A stretch of 64,000 bases of DNA from Rhabdornis inornatus (Eukaryota; Chordata; Aves; Passeriformes; Rhabdornithidae). The notes under the pieces were generated by a model. That model was given only the letters and a program-made list of their open reading frames with translations. It made no database searches and was not told the origin of the DNA. Numbering within the stretch: the first letter of the stretch is position 1; each line of letters starts with the position of its first letter. The stretch covers positions 620,001 through 684,000 of the forward strand of contig VWZS01000851.1 of the NCBI GenBank assembly GCA_013397075.1, written 5' to 3'. The position numbers and the translations under genes were made by a program. Positions 35,321 to 48,935 of the stretch are shown one piece after another.

Positions 35321-36093
35321 TGTCTTGGTTTGAAAGACAGGTGTCTGCCAAGAAAGGCAGCAGCCTCTTTTTAAAATGGGGAATGTAAACCCCCTCCCTT
35401 CAAATTATTGTAATTTTGAAATTAAGGGGGCTCTCAGACAAAGATATAGGAATAGGAATAACAGCTCTTTACTAGGAAAATTAAAACAGAAATACAGTAT
35501 TACAAAGAACAGAGAACAAACTCAAAAACACTGACAGAGTTAGAATACAACCTGACACTCTGTCAGTCAGGGTGTTGGTAGCAGTCCAATTAAATGGTGG
35601 CCGCAGTCCTCCTAGATGACAGATGTGGTTCAGTTGAAGCAATGATCCTGTAGAAGGGTGCAGTTTTCCTCCAAAGGTCCAGTGATGATGTGGAAAGGTC
35701 CGGTTTTATCTCTGGAATCCAGTGGAAAAAAGGCTGCCTTGGTGTTCCAGATCTCAGTTTTTATCTAGGTAGAAAATGCTTGGATCCTCCCCTCGGCTGG
35801 AGTGTCTCCCAATGGGATGATGTAATTTTATCAGTCATACAGTGGGACCCAATGGGCTGATGTAATTTTATCAATCATTTAGTGGGACTTAATGGCCCAT
35901 TAACATACGATATCTTCCTGGAGGAAGGATGGGTTGTGGAAAAGATAAGGATGACTGCCCCACCCGATTTTAACAGATGGCTCATTAGTAGAGATTATCT
36001 CCCACAGACATAAGGATCACTGCCCGACCTGTTTTCAACAGATGGTGATAGAATACATACTTTTGGTCACATCCTATATTGCAACCTAAGACA
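35321..36093 (-). mobile_element. Solo ERV LTR (ERVL-like), 773 bp
   Basis: Begins TGTCTTGGTTTGAAAGACAG and ends CAACCTAAGACA, giving TGTCTT/AAGACA inverted ends. The flanks CCAGC (35,316-35,320) and CTAGC (36,094-36,098) are a 5-bp target duplication with one mismatch. On the minus strand a TATA-like GATAAAAAC near 35,765 precedes a CTAGTAAAG (AGTAAA) near 35,470, in LTR order. The U3 part holds two sets of direct repeats: a 40-bp unit twice at 35,808-35,887, and a block of about 36 bp near 35,944 repeated near 36,010. Its first about 160 bases match the LTR at 7,527. No internal retroviral sequence is present. Confidence 0.9.
35808..35887 (-). repeat. 40-bp tandem duplication in LTR U3
   Basis: Two adjacent 40-bp units starting CCCAATGGG(A/C)TGATG and ending AGTGGGA, with a few mismatches. 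Repeats of this kind in U3 are often enhancer duplications; that role is inferred. Confidence 0.8.
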
Positions 36094-36098
36094 CTAGC

Positions 36099-39000
36099 TC
36101 ACTGCAGAAATGGCTGAGGTGAATTGATGCCAGCAGCATGGCATCCTCATCTATCTCCTGATAGACACTGACACAAACTGAGCAGTCCAAGGAAGCAAAG
36201 GAAAGGAGTTGCACCTATATGAAACTTGTGTGCAAGATGCTTGTTCACAGGGGAGTAAGAAACAACAATATACTAGAAAACTGAGTGGGACAAAAAAGAA
36301 TTTGAGAATTGGAAGGAAGAAGCAACTGAAAAAAAATCTGCTCCAAGGTGTGATCTTCACTCTAACCATCTTCACTCTGCTTGAGGCTGTGTTTTCACCT
36401 CAGTTTACCTGTATTTTCTATGTTTTTCTGCAATGAGTTGGTGACCTTTCACTTGATAGCGAACAAATGGCAAATGGCCCAGTGCCTTCTGCTGAGTTGT
36501 GCCAGCTTGTCCTGGTCCAAGACCTGCCCGTGTGCTGGGTTCAGGGGACAGGCTGACTCTCTGGCTGACTGCCAGCTGGCTGACTTGAGAGGTTCAAGAG
36601 CCCTGTTCTAGGGGCAGATCCAGCATTTCAGCAACAATATGGGAATGAGATGCACTGTGGGTGTGATCCTCACTTTCACCATCAGCCTATAAATATGTCA
36701 GGTGAGTAACAGTGTGTTGCAAAAGTGTCCTTGAATACACTGGCAGGATAACTTTCTGCTAGAGTCCTCCAGGAACAGGCTGAAAACACCACAGGTACTG
36801 TGGAAAATGGTAAATGGAGATGGAAAGTGGCCAAAGGAGTGAGAGTACCATCCAACCAGACAGCCTCAGCTCCCTGAACTTTCCAGCTTTGTGCATGAAT
36901 GGAAGCAAGTAGTTCCATCCCTTCTGCTGAGGTTTCTTCTCATATTAGAAGGTCACCAATTATTTCTGACTGATCAGCAGAATTTCTTCCAGGCTGCATA
37001 AATTTAATGTGGCCTTTTGTTCTGTTGTGTGGCTACTTCTTCCAAGGGGCATTTCTTTATTGTTGGAGCAGATCATGTAGACAGCACTGCTCCAAGGAAA
37101 GGGGAGAAGGAGGAGGAGGACTTGCACAGATAGTCTGCCTGGGGTTTAGATAGCAAGAGGCCAAAATATATTGTTTATAGTCTGGCCTAGTAAATGAATT
37201 TAACCTATATAAACTCTTGATAAGGAGCTGGTTCCTCAGACACTAAGTGTCAGAGTAATTCACTGATACCAGGTTTGATTTATGCTGATAGAGGAACTGG
37301 TTCATATATATTTCCTTTTGAATTTATATTTTGCTGTTTCCTGTTTCTGGGAAATGAATTAAGCAGAGCTAACGCCACTTAGGGAAAGTGTCTCTGTGAG
37401 GCTGGAGGAAAATCTGGCTGGACAAATCTGCTAATTCACATTTATAGTTGTACTGAATTTGAATTAGGCCTTTCAAATATCTTGGTTTAAACAAGCTGAA
37501 AAGGTAGGCTGGAGGAGCAGGATAGGGGGAAACTGGCTTTATCCTCTCTTCTAACATCCCCTTTTGTACTGTGCACATGGTCAGGCACTGGATGACAGAC
37601 CTGGATTTACTGGGAAATCATCGATCCTGAGAGAAAAGAAAATTAGGGATAATGCTGTCCTCACTCACATGTGGTCAAGGCTTTCTAGATCAGTATTAGA
37701 AGAAGACGGGTTGTGGCTGTGAGGGGAAGAGACAACACATGAATGAATTTGCTTCCCAAGGCCTGGAAGGTATTTTACTTCCTATTGAGAAAGAACTTTG
37801 AGGAGGGCTGTGCATAGTGCTGCTGCCTGGTCCTTACATACTACAGTGGGGCCTCTAGTCCCACAAAGCCGTTTCTTCGGAGCGGGACTAGGAGGTAAAG
37901 ACTTAAAATGAAAAGAGTCTCTGAAATACAAACAATGTGGTTTATAACAAGAAAGTATAAATTAACTAAGGAGAAGAAAATAGCATCTGTTGAAAAGAGA
38001 TTAGTAAGGAGTGTGCCTGTGGATGGCTGGGTAGCTTTACCAAGTAGTCAATTAGAGTCAATTAGCATCCTCAAACTCCTCACCCTGTGTTTAGTATGCT
38101 TGCAGTGTGTCCAATTTAGCTAGTGCTGTTTCGCAGGTTCACAATTTTCTCTGTGTCTGAAATGATCTAGCTGGAGACACCAGAGAGGTGCCAAGCTTTA
38201 AATATATGACAATTGTAATTCTTTTGACTGAAACCTGATTTGATTCAGTTGAAAATGACTTTAGTGTATTGGATTTATGGTTCATTTAACACATGCTGTA
38301 GATGTCAATACATTAGTGTAAACCTGATGCAGGTAGTAATTTGGTTTCTAATGAGGTTCCCCAGCAGTCTCCAACTATGAAAAATGGGACATTCTTCCTT
38401 GGAGCACAAAGCGCGCCTGCCTGATGGCAGATGTTTTCTAGGGCCCTGCTACTTCACTTTCTGGGAAGAGAGTGGTGTTATACCTTGCTGTGGACTTTAA
38501 AAGTGCTTTAAACTGATAAAATGTTAAAAGAACAGACTGGAAAGGATAAAAGATTGCTCTTTAGAAGTTTTGTTTTAATTATTGGTTTAAATTACAACTT
38601 TATCGCTTACAGTCTTAATTGTGCAGTTGCTGCAGATGCAAAATTTCAGCCAGATTTAATGGAACTTTAAAGAGAAACCTTTTATTTTTATGTGACTGTA
38701 CGATCAGGTGTTCTCCTTACCTCTCTATTGCCTTCAAATAATTTCACTGAATGATCCTCCTAGTGTAGTATGGAAATAGGTGTAGTACAGAGAGGCCAGG
38801 TCAGAGAAGGCAGTGATGTCTCCCTGTTCCCTGACCCTCCTCTTCTCTCTCTGGACATGAGATAAGATTCAGAAAAACAGCTGTAAAAAATATTGTCCCC
38901 TTTCAAGGCAAAGTGTGTGGCCAAAAGCCTGTCAGGTCTCACAGTAGCTCTAAGTAGCCTTTTTGCTTTGGGAGAGACCCTTCTGTGTTGGGCAGCCCAC

Positions 39001-42000
39001 ACACACACTTTCATTCAGCACTTGTGCTCAAAAAATGCTCTTAAATTTTTTATGTGCTGCCAGATAGCTTTTGTTTCAGCATTAAGCTGATTTCCACAGG
39101 CTGGGACATTGCTGATCAATGTGAGAGTATTTGAGAGCCTGACCCCAGCAGATAGTGTTGGTGAGAGTAAGGGTACAGAAGATATGTTCAGTCTTACACA
39201 AAGCAGCCTTTCACCATCTCTCAATTCTCTCCACATCTCAGCTGGAAATATAACTCCTTTTGCTGCTCTGTACTTCTTAATTTCCTTCCTTTGCTATTAT
39301 TTAGCTGCTAAGTGCTGTGCTGCACTAGATAATGGAAGAAGCTGTTCAGAATGAAATGGCGTGGCATTTTCTGCCCTTTTGTAAACTATATAAAATAAAG
39401 ATTAACTTTTCTGCCTGTTTCAGCCAAGGCACAGCTTTCTGTAGGGTGTTGGCTCTTTTCCCCTGGATCATGGCTGATTCCAGCCAGCTGTGTGTTAGGA
39501 GCACTGTTCACAGCCTCTGTGTAAAGACCAGTGTCTGAGGGACTGCTTGCCCATGGGCACAACTAAGAAGTGTCTCCTTGGGGTATGTCATCTCCAGAAG
39601 AAGTAAAAACAGCAAACTGAATTCACTAGCTGCAGAGGGGTGGCTTAGGGGTTATGTGAGTACTCAGTGCTGCAGTCTCTGTAAAGTGTCTGAAAAGACA
39701 TTGCAGTCTGCAAATGCTGCTCTAGATGGGAGCCCTTAAGAAAATTATTCCAAAGTACCTTTTAAACCAAATAATGAAATTCTTGGCACGCTTGTTACTT
39801 CAGAATTAAAGCGATGAAAAATCATAATCAGCTTTGTTTTCCCTTGGGAATCAATAAGCCTCACTTGAATCAGGGGTACTTTTTAATTCTGAGTGAGAGT
39901 GTCCATGCAAAGGCTTAATGCAGTTTAACTGGGCCTTTCCATCTGTGTTTTTTAGATCTGCTTAGTTTCCTCAACAGTGCACTGGTCTGGGCAAATCTCA
40001 AGTTTTGTGTTCCTCTGCTTCAGAGAGAATTTCCTTTCTGAGGTACTGACTTTGGAGGGTGGCAGGCAACAGCTGCCAAGCAGAATTTACAGGCAGGTTG
40101 TGTGTGTTAGTTTTATTGTCTCATTTTGTATATTCATGTTTAATGAATCCAGATATAATTAATACTATGGGCATACCCAAGTGCTAATCTAAAATCAGAA
40201 AAACTTACCTGTTGGAATCTCAAAAGGCGGAGTTCACACCTCAGCACCTTTCTCAGCTCTCCTTTCCTTCATGAGATGAAGGAGCAACAACCCTGTGGCA
40301 GAACATGCTGCCTGCCTGAGTCATATTTCCTGCAGGATTTGCAGCAAACAGCATCTTTCTACCACCACTGTGAAATATTTGTGCGGCCACCAGATAGCAG
40401 TAACACCTGCACAATGTTTTGCAGCAGCCAGAACTTCAGCCTTTGGTGATTTTGTGTCCTCATATGTTTGTTCCTATTTCTGATCTTGTGGCACTGTGAA
40501 GGTATGAGAGAGCAGATGTACCAGCACCACCATCTCCTAATGGTCTAAAATCAAAATCAAGGTCAAAACAGTCACAGAGTTACAATACATAAATTCATGT
40601 GAAGTTGTTTTTCTTGTCATCCTCTTTCTGCTTTCATAGTTCCTGTTTTCTAGGCTTTTGGGAAGCCACAAATGAGTTGATGGGTTTTCACTCAGGCTGC
40701 TTTAATAATGGTGTGAGTCTGAGACAGCCTCAGGTTTCCAAGCTCTGGAAATTTAGAATAAAGAGCCTTGTTGTTCATGTCTGAGATCTGGAAAAGCTGC
40801 TTATTCCCTTCTGGTCCCTTTTATCATGCAGCTTGACAGAAATATTTTGTTTGTTATTTTAAAAAATGTGTTTGTTAAAAGTAAATTTTTTTTTCTTGTA
40901 AAGGCTCATCCATCCTGGTATTACATTAGCAATTCTACTTTGTTCTTCTGTGAAGCAAGTTTCAGTTTACAGGTGCATCTACTTTCCATTCCACAGCTTA
41001 AAGAAAGTTGTCAAAAAATCTTAAAACCTACTTAATGAAGCCTTTAAAATGCTCATCCTGCACTTTTGAATGAAGAGCAATTTATATTTCATAAAAGTAG
41101 AAGCAGAGCTGCAAGCGTAAGTAATTATCATATAATTAAATGTCTACTATGAAAGAAATGAAAACTCAGGCTTCTTGGGAGGCTTCCATGACTGGTTTAT
41201 GCTATCACAAATTAAATTACATTTCTTTACCTTATGAATGTTCTGGAGGTACATTAATCTAGTTTGGAGGTGCCCCTTGGAGACTGCTAAGCTGTGTTAA
41301 AACAGGAAGGGAGCTTTTATCAAACCGGTAAATTCCATGCGCCAAGAAGAAGAATGTATAAATATCTGTGATGGGTTCTGCAAATGGGATTGTGCTTTTC
41401 TTGTCTGGAAATGTTTGCAGCTAATAATGAAGAAAACCCCTATATGAGTAGCAGTTTAAGTGAACTGTTGTGGTGTTAGATTGTTGAGTTCCAGTGCACC
41501 TGTCTTTCTCTGCAGAAGAGAAAAATATTGTCCATTTGTTAAAAGTGTGGTGGGGGGTGTTGGGTATCAGGCAACTTGGACAGAGGATTAATTCTTCATG
41601 TGTTTAAACTTCCTGTGTGCTTAGCTAGGAATCCCCTTCTACCACCCAAAGGGCAGTTAATTTGTGGGTGGCACATCTGCTGGAATGTTGAAGGAAGGAG
41701 TCTCAGATCTGTATTTGAACACTACCTGTCATTTCACAGGGCTCTACTTCTGTCAATGTTTATTGGAATGACGGTGTTCACTGAAGAAAATGTCATGGTA
41801 ACAAAACTGACAAAGTAGTAGCACATCAACAGGTGCACTTTGTATTCTTGTATGTTGGCATTTTAGATGGTAGTTGGTTGACTTTCACCTGAATGTGGGA
41901 AAGCTGATTTATTTAAAGACAGGAAGCCCTGAGTTGGAGCTGTTCTATTTTAAGGAGCTGCTGCCAAAACAGTCTGTCATGGCTTTATGCAAAAATGAGG

Positions 42001-42800
42001 GAAGTATTTTCCTGAACTGATGGAAGTTTCTGGCTTGGCTTAAACTGGAAGAATGAATGTTGCATCGTATTTTTGCAATGTATTTGGCTTGCACGAAACT
42101 TTTTACAACAAAAAGGACTGTTTCAGTCATGGGTCTCTGAGAAGCTCTGGTACCGTGCTGCTAAAGAGGCTTCTCTTAGATCAAGTGTCTCTAGACCACA
42201 AGAATATAATTTTTATCTCCTCAAATGAAGATAAATTTCATGGTGCCTTCAGTGTACAGTACAGTGATGGTTAATAATCTCAATTCACATCTGTATGCAG
42301 TAGGGTGATGACAATGTAATGGTATTCTTTATGGTGTGTCAAGGGGACATATAATTGGTGTTGGCTTTTTTTCCCCCCTCTTTTTCCTAAGATTAACTAC
42401 TTTAACCTCGATTTCAGGCTGTATTTTTTTCTCACTGCATTTCTCCATTATACATAATTTGGTTTGGTTACAGTCACTAGACTGCAAATGCTCTGACATA
42501 ATTTTTAAGGGCACAAATGACTTCATTAAAATAATGTCCTTCAGATAAGTGCACTTGGCATTGTGATTGGAAGTGGACTAAAGGAAATATGAAGCATCAA
42601 CTCCTCTACATTAAGAATTTATTATGGGAACCAAACCCAGTAGAATATGTATTTGAAATGCTTCTTTGTTAACTTTTAGAAGCTCAGTGTGTAACCTACA
42701 TCCATGAGTTGGTTAGGAGCTTCTTTTCTAATATGCATTAGTCAAAGATTTGTTTTATGCTTACAGTCTCAATTATATAGAATACTGCTTTCTTAATATC
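36099..42800. other. Intergenic, no feature recognised
   Basis: About 6.7 kb, AT-rich, with only short chance frames. No repeat family is recognised. Confidence 0.7.
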
Positions 42801-43031
42801 ACAGAATCATAGAATGGTTTAGGTTGGAAGGGACTTTGAAGATCCCCTGGTCCCATCCCTCTGCCATGGGCAGAGACACCTTCCACTAGACCAGGTTGCT
42901 CAGGGCCCCATCCAGCCTGGCCTTGAACACTCCCAGGGATGGGGCGGCCACAGCTTCTCTGGACAGCCTGTGCCAGGGCCTCACCACCCCCACAGTCCAG
43001 AATAGCTTCCTAGTTTCTAATTTACAACCAC
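42801..43031 (-). mobile_element. CR1 LINE 3' fragment
   Basis: Starts ACAGAATCATAGAATGGTTT, the reverse complement of the CR1 3' end. It continues through GGTTGGAAGGGACTT, CCATGGGCAGAGACACCTTC, AGACCAGGTTGCTCAGGGCC and CAGCTTCTCTGGACAGCCTG to CTTCCTAGTTTCTAATTTAC. About 230 bp and 5'-truncated, it lies on the minus strand. GC-rich sequence after 43,031 may be a further diverged part. Confidence 0.93.
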
Positions 43032-46000
43032 TCTCTTTCTGGTTTCCTTTCTGCCAGACTCTTTTCTGTCTGTGCTGCCCGTGAGTGCTCCCAGAGCCCC
43101 AGTGTTTTCTCGTCTGTGGCTGGAAGGGGATCATGCAAAGCTTCCTCAGGGACTGCAGGCTCACCTGGGGCTTCCATGGCATCCTGTCAGCTTGTTTTGA
43201 GGTGTCCTGAATTGAAAAGTTATCCCAGATGTGTACTAATGCAACTGAAAGCTTTTAGCTGAATGGTAATTTCTGCTTACCCTTCTCCAGGGCTGCCCTT
43301 AGCTCTTGGAAGGGCTTTTAGATTTTTTCATTAATCAGCAAGTTTGTAGAAGTGAAATGCTTTGAGATAGTAATGGTCCAATGGGCCCATGAACATGTGC
43401 TTGCTGCAGAGCATGTCCTGACATCCAGCTTCACCCAGCAGCGATTTTACCTTGTGCTGGAGGCTGGGGAGCGCCTGAGCTAGAATTACAGCCTATTTTT
43501 CCTGTCTCCCCCAGAGCCTCACAGCACATTTGATGAACACAGTGCACTGCTTTGGGGTAATGAGGCCACTTCCAGAGCAGCACTGTAAAATGAGGTATAT
43601 AAATGCTGAGATGATGCAGATCAAAAAACATTTCCTAAAAAATAAAGTTAAAATTGAAGTTGACCCAAGTTAAAAAGCAATTTTCTGAGAACACAAAGGC
43701 ATGAAAGAAAGTGTCTTAGCATGATTTTAAGCGGGCCTCTGAATGTGGGAGATAGACGGCAGGAATAGAAGGATGTGCACCATGGTGGAGTGCTGCAGAT
43801 GGAGAGACCCTAGAATAACATGCTAGAAGCAAATTTCAATTAAATGAGCATACTTCTTGCAACTATTGAATTCTGCCTAGATAAATGGATTTTAGAAGAA
43901 TATATGTATTTTTTGAAAGCATGAAGTCACTTGATAAGGTACTAAGAAATCTGTCAGAATTTCTGCTTTGACCAAACCTTACCTGTAATACAGGATTCAT
44001 TTCAATACCTCAAGCCATTTTGGGGTGAGAAACGACTTTCCCAGCTTTGGAATTAGATCCCTCTGCAATGGGTATTATGTTCTTGACCCCATATCATTGC
44101 CTTTGAGGAGCAGCAGTATTTAAAATCCACTGTAATGCAATAAGCTGAGCAGCTCAGTGTGTGCTGCACTGTTACAAGGCAGCAGTGATGGTGGCTCTTG
44201 TTAAGGCACTGAACGTGTGTGAGGTAAACATAGGACTTTCTCCAGGACAATTAATAATTTAATCTATCTGAAGAAGAGGTTTCTCTTCATTTATCCCAAC
44301 TACTCTTTGATTTTTCTCTTCAGCCCATTTTAGCTGGCTTTCTTCCCTCCTCACGCACACAGGTTGCCTTTTATAATAAGCTCTTTCAGCAAAGACCAGA
44401 TTTTTTCTTTTCAGATTGCAGTAAGCTTTTATTTCTTGTAAAAAATAATTGAAGCTTACTGTAAAAGACAATCTCTGATTGAACAGACTATCTTTTAAGA
44501 AAATGGCATGACAAAAGGCTGCCTGTGGCTGGTATGAAGTGGCACCTGCTATGTCATAACCATCGTGTCCAGGCCAGGCTCTGGAGACCTGGACTAACAT
44601 GTGAGTGAGTGTGCAAAGCTGCAGGAAATCCTGTGACAGAAATTCAGCACAACCTGGGGTGTCAGGGTAGGGAGATATTTCTCTAGTTTATGTTTATCCT
44701 GTAACATGCAAGTGATTTAACAGTTCTAGCAGGTGCTGATTGCAAAGTGACTGACAAATATTTTGAATATATATTTCCAAAGTATTTCCCTTGACAAATT
44801 TAAATTGAGCTAACAATTCTTTTAGCACACCAAACTAAATTGGCTATGGCACAGTTAGTTGGCTTTAAGTATTGCCTTTGCCACTCCTAGTAGCTGGAAC
44901 TGTTGTGCTTTTGTTTTACAATTAATATCTTCCCTCCATGTTTCTTTATTGCTGAGCTTGATGATAAGTTAGTAATTCAGACTGAAATGCAGATAAAACA
45001 GTAATGTGAATAGTTTAAATCTGCATTTTTCCAAAGCTCCTGAGGTCAAGATGACTGCATTCTAGCAAGAATATTGCTATTTAAAATTGTTTACCTCTAC
45101 ACTTCAGCTGAATGCTGCTGTATATGATAAATGAGGTAAATAAAGGTGCCTTTCGGGTCCCAGTAACTGCACAAGAAACCTGATCATTCTCACCAAAGTA
45201 AAAATAATTTAACAAATGGAACAGTGGCATAGCAGCCTAGAAAGAAATTTCTGAATATGGCAGCACATATGGCCAAGGTCTCTTCAGGCATAATTCAAGC
45301 TTTTTTTTTTTAACTTCCCTGTTTTTAGTAGGTTTGTTTAATATTTAATGCAGACTAAAACTTTATGTTTTCAGGGTTTACTATCGCTTTTCCAGAGTTT
45401 ACCTAATTTTTGGCCTGGACATGAAACATGATTTATTTTTCTCCCACAATAACTGGTACTACTTCACCTTGTGGGTAAAAGATATTGAAATTTGTGATGT
45501 TGTTCTTCAGGAAAAGGCAGACAGTTGATATTAGGCTTAGATTTTAATCTCTTAATCTAATCATAGAAACACAGCTATGTCACCTTTACCAAATAGAACA
45601 ATGTCTTTAAAGGCAGGGGTTAACACCTCTGTCCAACTCTCATTTCCTCCTCCTCCTCTGCCTCCACCAGATGATGGTCATTTCTGAGCAGATGGAGATA
45701 TTACTATTTAATAAAAGTAATCTTTGCACAAAACTGATGGGATTTTTCTAGGCAGGACAGTGTCACTTGGCTTTGTGTTTTAACAGCATTACCATCTGAG
45801 GGAGAAAAAGTTAATCCATTGCTTTGTTAGCATAATCTGAGTTATTTGCGGTGGAAATGTGCTTTGGTCTGAGAGAATTTGTATTGAATTTAACTACTGC
45901 TTGCTTAAGCAGGATAAAAGTCTTGGGTGTCTGTCTTGAGTACACAGTCAGAGAGCACCAAACAGATCTAATAAAATTTAAAATTCCTCTTCAAAGGACA

Positions 46001-46097
46001 GTTTAGTTGCAGGTTTTGTATATTTATCTGAAGAGTCAACCTGTGCCCTAATCCACACTTTGATCCACTTTGTAAGCCTTTTGATTTTGTCTTGCAG
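43032..46097. other. Intergenic, no feature recognised
   Basis: About 3 kb. GC-richer for the first 150 bases, then AT-rich. No gene is recognised. Confidence 0.7.
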
Positions 46098-46243
46098 ATG
46101 CCAAGGTACCTCCTGTAGCTATGCAAGTAAAAAGAGAGCTGAGGGGAAATGAAACTTTATTAGAGCCTTGGGATCCTGAAGACAGTTATCCCAACGTCTA
46201 CTGGCTAAGCCACAACAAAAGCAAACATAACAACCATCTGTGA
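46098..46243 (+). other. Unidentified exon-like open frame with good acceptor
   Basis: A pyrimidine-rich tract and TTGCAG end at 46,097. They are followed by two leftover bases, 47 codons (AKVPPVAMQVKRELRGNETL, then EPWDPEDSYPNVYWLS and a basic end) and TGA at 46,241-46,243. It could be a terminal coding exon or part of a non-coding transcript. No partner exon is recognised nearby and I know no matching protein; chance is quite possible. Confidence 0.18.
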
Positions 46244-48929
46244 GAGTCTGTCTCAATTCCAGCTGTTTGAATCCGATCATTACTTGAAATTTATGGATGC
46301 TAGAATCTCCTTGGCCTCATTATATCTGAATAAGAGGCTGGATGTTGCTGGTGGGTTTTTCACAACCTTCTTCAGACAGCTCCTGGCAGCTGTGGGGATG
46401 AGCTTTTCCAGGTAGAAAGGTGGATGTGCCATAACCACACACTACTTACAGTCACAGCTGCAACTTCTGGGTTCAGGTTCCCACCTACTGGTGCATTTAA
46501 AATCACTGCCCTAAAAGAACCAAGAGCCAGGTTTCACTAACACATTGTGGTAGAAGCACAGATGGTGCATTTCAAAAACAAACCAGGAAACACTTTAAAA
46601 TAAATGAGGAGCTGTTAATCTCTCCTTTGGTGGTTCTTTTAACCAAATGTTAATGGAGTTGGGCAGAGGCTGTGTATGTGCCAGATATTTCTGTCTTTGC
46701 TGTGGTGGGAGCAAATGAAGACAAAGAGGGGGTTAATCTAACTATATCTATCCATCTCAATCCCCATCTTTGCAGAGAAGGACTCTGAGCTTTCCTGATG
46801 ATCACCTCTTCTAGGAGGGCAGAGTGAGGCAGCAGCTAAAAATCCTGATGAAGCAGCACCAAGTCTGACCATGCTGTGGAAAAAAAGCTGTATGGGAAGA
46901 CCTGGGTGGTAGGGCACTGGGAGATGTTTTCAGATGGCCAGATTAGGAATATCCTCTCATTAGAGGATACACAATTCAGAATGGAGTTGTGGGTATATTT
47001 TATGCTGACATTCTTCTGTCAAAGCCAAGCCTGTTTATGGGAAAATGGTTAGTTATTAGTGAATGTCTCATTTTGAAAAAGTTTTTTTTACAATGTATTT
47101 TCAGTTCAAAGTGTATTTATAACCTGACATTTAAGTTAAAATACAAAACAGACCTCCAGATTTACTGAAAGTACCAAGGCCAAAGCCACTCTTAAGTAGT
47201 TTTAAAACTACTGAAGCATTTTTTATCGATAAGACCATTTTGTTTTAACCTTTATTGGTTCTGTCTTTTTATTAACTCAGTAACATTTTCTAGAGTTTGA
47301 CCTTCTTGTCTAATTGATGTGTACTGATATTTATTTACTTTTTAATTCTCAAAATTTCTTTTAGTATGGTAGAGCAGTTTCTTTGAGTGCAGCTGCTCTC
47401 AACCTGTCACAGCCTGAAGGATGTCATGCCAGCCCACTGGCACTGGCTGGATCAAGGACACTGCTGAATTCTGGACACTGAATTCTGGAGTGTTGACACT
47501 GTGCAAGAGGGGGACAGCACTGAAATCTGGCCTGGTCACTCTGCTCTTAAAACGAGCCTCAGGATAGGCACACTTCCTCTGCAGAGGGAACACAGTTAAG
47601 CTTCTCTGCACTGAGAAAACACATCTGCATGTTGAGATCTTATCAATACTACCTCACAGGAAACCTGTTGTGGTTTAACTGGGCAGTTCATAGCAAAAAT
47701 AACAAGTGTGCCTATGGGAAGTTTTGGGTTTGTATTTTTTGCAATTAGCAGATAAAATTCTGCTTGGAAGCAGCATAAGCCTGAGTCTGGCTCTGTGTGC
47801 AGTTGTGAAGATGTGCTGTCTCTGTGAACAAGGAACAAGCGTGGGTCCAGGAGAGTTTCTGATATTTCACTTGGCAAAAGCAGGTGATTTGACATCCAGG
47901 ATGAACTTGTGCCCTTCAAAGGGCTTGGGGAACAAGTCTAAGTTCAGGTGCCAGCGGAAGAGAGAATGTGGGGAGTTTGGTTTGGGTGGTGGTCCATGAG
48001 CACTGATTGTATGAAAGCATCCCTTCCTCATCACAGTCAGCATGTGAGTCCTAACAAACATGGCAGCATGCCTGTTAATGAGACAACATTTTCTCATGGC
48101 TACTTTTGCTGCTGTACTATTTTTTCTGTTATTCTACAAAACATCTAGACTTAGTGGTATTTGCTTTACATGTAGATTTTTTTCTGTTTGTCAGTGCGTT
48201 GGCATCATGCCTTCTGTGTGCCTTCTCCTAGAAGTCCCATTAATCAGCTTGTGTTAAATTGGTGGGATTTCCCCTGGACTGTAAACAGTTTCTTTTGCTC
48301 CTATTAGTTTGTTTGGAGAGTTGGAAAACTGGAGTAATAATCATTGATATCAAACTATTATGAATTATTAAAAGGAGCACAGCAATGGGAGCTACAGATA
48401 ATTCCTCATTCTGAAAATGAGCATGACTCATGTTATTGCTGCAGTAATTACCTAAAAATACTTAATACTTAATTACTTCCAAGTGTCAATTTTCATAACA
48501 GTTTATTAAAAGATTCTAATGGGTGTAGAAGCTGCTTCCACAAGCAAATCTATTTGTGGCTGAACCTGAAATTCTGCTCTAAATATTATTCCACCTCAAT
48601 CAACACTATTTCTCCATGTGTATCTTGTTATGCTGTAACAGATTGGGATGGGAGGGTTTTTCCAGCTGCAGTGGGAATTGTTCTGCTCACTCATGACTTC
48701 CAAACTCATACTGCTAGAACCAGTAGAAATGTTTGCAAGCAATTTATCACAAAAAAGAACTTGGAACAGTTGTTTATGATGCTGGTATTGACTTACTGCT
48801 ATTTCAGCCGTGCAAATGGCTGCTTGATTATTCAAATGCTCCTCTTTTGAGAATTGTCAACTGGATGAGAGGGTTGGTGTGAGGGAACAATATTCATCTG
48901 TGTGATGCAGATAGGGAGCCTTAGGGAAA
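46244..48929. other. Intergenic, no feature recognised
   Basis: About 2.7 kb. The 48,255-48,520 part is rich in TAAT/ATTA words (see findings). No coding or RNA gene is recognised. Confidence 0.7.
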
Positions 48930-48935
48930 GGGCTA

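Noticed and set aside
47668..47700. TGTTGTGGTTTAACTGGG, like the start of a songbird LTR
   Set aside because: The similarity stops after a short stretch; no matching end, polyadenylation signal or target duplication was found.
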